A stretch of DNA of 6,796 nucleotides from SIG603 sp963611165 (GTDB lineage Bacteria > Bacillota > Clostridia > Oscillospirales > Acutalibacteraceae), in contig CAVDQG010000085.1 in the NCBI GenBank assembly GCA_963611165.1, positions 1 to 6,796 of the forward strand. Reading direction: 5' to 3'. Made by a program: the position numbers and the translations under genes. Numbering within the stretch: position 1 is the stretch's first letter; each line of letters opens with the position of its first letter. This document shows, piece after piece, positions 5,020 through 6,796 of the stretch. The notes under the pieces are model-generated. The model saw nothing but the letters and a program-made list of their open reading frames with translations, was not told the origin of the DNA and searched no databases.

Positions 5020-6153
5020 ATGAGCGAAAAAGGAATGACCGCAATAAGCCTTAAGAAAATCAACCGTTCTAAGGTTTATCGGTATATATACAAAAGCAAA
5101 CAGACATCTAAAATGCAAATAGTCTCAGATTTGCAAATGGGACTTTCTACCGTAAGTCAAAATCTGACCGCACTTGAAAGTGACGGACTCATCGAGAGAA
5201 GTGGAAGCTTTGATTCAACCGGCGGCAGAAAGGCACAGGCAATTAAAATTGTATCGGACTTTCGCATATCAGTTGGAGTTGGTATATTAAAGGATATGTT
5301 TCACCTCGTAGCCGTGGATTTGTATGGAAATGTACTTTGCGGCAAAACGGTAAATCTCACCTATTCAGGCACAAAGGAATATTATGACTTAGTTTGTGGC
5401 AACATTAAAAGCTTCATATCCGAAGAAAATTACTCCGATAACTCAATTCTCGGAGTTTCGATTGCAACTCAGGGTATTACATCTCTTGATAATTCTTCCG
5501 TCATTTACGGCAGTGTTATGGGTAACACGGGTATGAATATAATGGATTTTTCATCACGCCTGCCCTATCCGTGCCGTTTGGAACACGATTCAAAGGCGGC
5601 GGCTTTTCTTGAAATGTGGAATCGCCCCGAGCTTGACAGCATGGTGGTATTGCTTTTAAATCAGAACTTGGGCGGTGCGGTTATCACCAACCGACAAATT
5701 CATCACGGAAGCACAATGCACAGCGGAACCTTTGAGCACATTTGCATCAATCCCACAGGCCCTCTCTGCTACTGCGGAAACCGTGGCTGTCTTGAAACCT
5801 ATTGTTCGGCAAATGCTTTAAAGCAAAATGCAAATATGGAGTTAGATGAATTTTTCTCCGAACTAAAGAACAATCCGACTCCTGAAAAAACGGCTGTTTG
5901 GGATAATTACCTTAAACACCTCGCCTTTGCCATAAGAAACCTAAATCTGATAATAGATTCACCCGTAATAATCAGCGGATATATCGCACCTTTTTTGACG
6001 TATAAGGACATTGAAATTTTGCTTGGTTATATAAACAAAAATGCTGTTTTTCCTATGGATAAATCTAAAATTCTGCTTGGAACACACGGACAATACACTC
6101 AAGCCGTCGGCGCGGCTCTTTATTACACGGACAGCTTTATAAACGAGGTCTGA
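5020..6153 (+). CDS. ROK-family transcriptional repressor (NagC/XylR/Mlc type)
   Basis: 377 residues. The ATG at 5020 is preferred because AAGAGG (5007-5012) sits 7 nt before it; a GTG at 5002 would place that site inside the gene. Residues 15-65 form a winged helix-turn-helix (SKMQIVSDLQMGLSTVSQNL, then ALESDGLIERSG), with the GGRK wing at 68-71. The rest is a ROK sugar-kinase fold. The zinc motif is complete: H240, C250, C252, C257 (CYCGNRGCLE), with the same spacing as in Mlc. The kinase glycine loop is degenerate (VGVGILKD at 85-92), and the kinase N-D pair reads H189-D190 in EHDSKAAA, so it is likely a sugar-sensing regulator rather than a kinase. It is divergent from the UxuB-like dehydrogenase, and palindromes occur near both starts. 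I infer it represses both genes and is released by a sugar acid or related sugar; the effector is not known. Confidence 0.9.
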   Translation: MSEKGMTAISLKKINRSKVYRYIYKSKQTSKMQIVSDLQMGLSTVSQNLTALESDGLIERSGSFDSTGGRKAQAIKIVSDFRISVGVGILKDMFHLVAVDLYGNVLCGKTVNLTYSGTKEYYDLVCGNIKSFISEENYSDNSILGVSIATQGITSLDNSSVIYGSVMGNTGMNIMDFSSRLPYPCRLEHDSKAAAFLEMWNRPELDSMVVLLLNQNLGGAVITNRQIHHGSTMHSGTFEHICINPTGPLCYCGNRGCLETYCSANALKQNANMELDEFFSELKNNPTPEKTAVWDNYLKHLAFAIRNLNLIIDSPVIISGYIAPFLTYKDIEILLGYINKNAVFPMDKSKILLGTHGQYTQAVGAALYYTDSFINEV

Positions 6154-6166
6154 CAAATTGCAACAA

Positions 6167-6202
6167 GTCCCCACTGCATTTTCTGCGGCGGGGACATTTT
6201 TT
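6167..6202 (+). terminator. Rho-independent terminator after the ROK gene
   Basis: GTCCCC (6167-6172) pairs with GGGGAC (6190-6195), with inner GC pairs possible (TGC/GCG region), followed by A and TTTTTT at 6197-6202. TTGCAA on both sides can extend the base of the hairpin. It lies 13 nt after the stop and also sits beyond the end of the convergent gene at 6215, which it may help terminate. Confidence 0.75.
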
Positions 6203-6212
6203 GCAACTCAGC

Positions 6213-6230
6213 ACTTACTTTACATATTTA
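6213..6230. repeat. 18-bp exact repeat, copy 2 (3' end of the small minus-strand gene)
   Basis: Identical to 3050-3067. It again encodes K-Y-V-K plus the TAA stop on the minus strand. Confidence 0.7.
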
Positions 6231-6565
6231 AACAAGTCCCCGAAAACGACTTTGGTGCAAACGCCGTTTTCTTTCGAGCTGCCAAAATCCATTCTCTTTG
6301 CCGTTTCGCAAAGTGCGAGAAACGCCTTGTCGTGCTTTGAAGCTTCAACGCAAAAAGACGGGAAACTCACGGCAATATCAAGCACTCCGTCCTCGAAAAC
6401 CTCGATGCCGTCCTTTGTGAGGTCGCTATCGTTACTGTAAATCGAATCGATAGCGTTGCAAACTTTTTGGGCTTCTGCAAGTTTTTCCTCGTTTACACAT
6501 ATATTCATCGGTGAGTTCTTTGCGGTCTCCTCGCAAAGCTTTTTTAATTTCTCAAAACAACCCAT
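6215..6565 (-). CDS. Small cytosolic protein of unknown function
   Basis: 116 residues, ATG at 6565, with GGAGGAG inside the end of the upstream gene and a 7-nt spacer. That gene stops only one base before this ATG, so the two are almost certainly co-transcribed and translationally coupled. The protein has no signal peptide or membrane segment. The N-terminal half is charged and helix-like (MGCFEKLKKLCEETAKNSPM, EEKLAEAQKVCNAIDSIYS); the C-terminal half is more strand-like (GIEVFEDGVLDIAVSFPSF). Six cysteines (positions 3, 11, 23, 36, 72, 85 and one near 102, seven in all) are scattered without a CxxC motif. It ends DLFKYVK. I do not recognise a family. The good ribosome site and tight spacing make it a real gene. 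Confidence 0.75.
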   Translation of the reverse strand: MGCFEKLKKLCEETAKNSPMNICVNEEKLAEAQKVCNAIDSIYSNDSDLTKDGIEVFEDGVLDIAVSFPSFCVEASKHDKAFLALCETAKRMDFGSSKENGVCTKVVFGDLFKYVK

Positions 6566-6566
6566 A

Positions 6567-6796
6567 TTATTTCTCCTCCATTTTCAAAGTGGCGTCTTTC
6601 ACGGTAAATCTTACGCTGACTTCGTCGTTTGAATTTGTTACAATGGTACCGCCGTCCGACAGCTCCAAAAATGCTTTCTTCAAAAGCACGGGAGAATTAA
6701 CCGCAAGGCTCTTTCCCTCGACCTTAACGCTCCAAGAACCAAAACCGACATTGGGCACGCCGACTGTTATTTTTGCTTCACTTCCGAAAATTTCTC
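6567..6796 (-). CDS. C-terminal part of a protein of unknown function (start off window)
   Basis: The frame is open from the right edge (first full codon 6794-6792) to the stop at 6567-6569, about 75 residues. A GTG at 6758 is possible as a start, but the frame continues upstream (EIFGSEAKITVGVPNVGFGS) with protein-like sequence and no ribosome site is seen before the GTG, so the gene most likely begins beyond the window. The sequence is strand-rich and soluble (SWSVKVEGKSLAVNSPVLLK, then DEVSVRFTVKDATLKMEEK). No family recognised. Its end carries the ribosome site of the next gene, which starts 1 nt after the stop, so the two form an operon. Confidence 0.65.
   Translation of the reverse strand, partial: EIFGSEAKITVGVPNVGFGSWSVKVEGKSLAVNSPVLLKKAFLELSDGGTIVTNSNDEVSVRFTVKDATLKMEEK

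Noticed and set aside
5959..6440. Small frames at 5959-6174 (minus), 6158-6340 and 6201-6440 (plus)
   Set aside because: Shadows of the ROK gene end, its terminator and the small minus-strand gene.
1..6796. CRISPR array, tRNA, rRNA, insertion sequence, prophage or defence island
   Set aside because: No regular repeat-spacer units, cloverleaf, transposase or phage-like protein seen on either strand.

Overview
The window looks like a low-GC, Gram-positive gut-type Firmicute, most likely a Clostridia/Ruminococcus-Oscillospirales relative, probably from a draft or metagenomic assembly. Reasons: AT-rich intergenic DNA, strong GGAGG-type ribosome binding sites, BspA-like/Ig-like/fibronectin surface-protein modules typical of that group, and two runs of N (2892-2901 and 4776-4925). 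The taxon is inferred from style, not from a marker gene.

Left part (1-1500, minus strand). A secreted protein with a clear signal peptide starts at 429 and runs off the left edge. Upstream of it is the C-terminal part of a cell-surface protein (BspA-like repeat tail, CxxC motif, Ig-like module, FN3 domain) at 509-1276. Its best translation start (GGAGG plus ATG at 1263) opens a signal-peptide-like sequence in a different reading frame that stops after 29 codons. The simplest reading is an internal deletion that removed the rest of the signal peptide and the repeat domain and left the tail out of frame.

Middle (1500-3020, plus strand). Divergent from the surface protein is a helix-turn-helix (XRE-like) regulator of about 478 residues, interrupted twice. 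At a run of nine C (1875-1883) the frame shifts by one base. At a 10-N gap (2892-2901) the flanking ends are near-copies of each other, so the gap is probably an overlap rather than missing DNA. Taking out the gap plus the duplicate (20 nt) restores the frame to a stop at 2970-2972. The C-tract shift could be phase variation or a sequence error. A strong bidirectional terminator (2984-3018) separates this gene from the next.

Right part (3050-6200). A mannitol-dehydrogenase-family oxidoreductase, best called fructuronate reductase (UxuB-like, glucuronate catabolism), is transcribed leftward. A ROK-family repressor is transcribed rightward. They share a divergent control region that holds a 150-N gap, a 10-bp inverted repeat on either side of the gap, and related ATGATTA/TAATCAT sites near both starts. 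The ROK protein is therefore a likely local regulator of the dehydrogenase and of itself. A hairpin terminator follows the ROK gene.

Right edge (6213-6796, minus strand). Two small, tightly coupled genes of unknown function lie here, the upstream one cut by the window edge.

I see no CRISPR array, tRNA, rRNA, transposase or phage gene, and no convincing new multi-gene system. The most interesting signals are the C-tract in the regulator, the deleted surface-protein gene opposite it with a shared operator cluster, and the symmetric control region between the dehydrogenase and the ROK gene.
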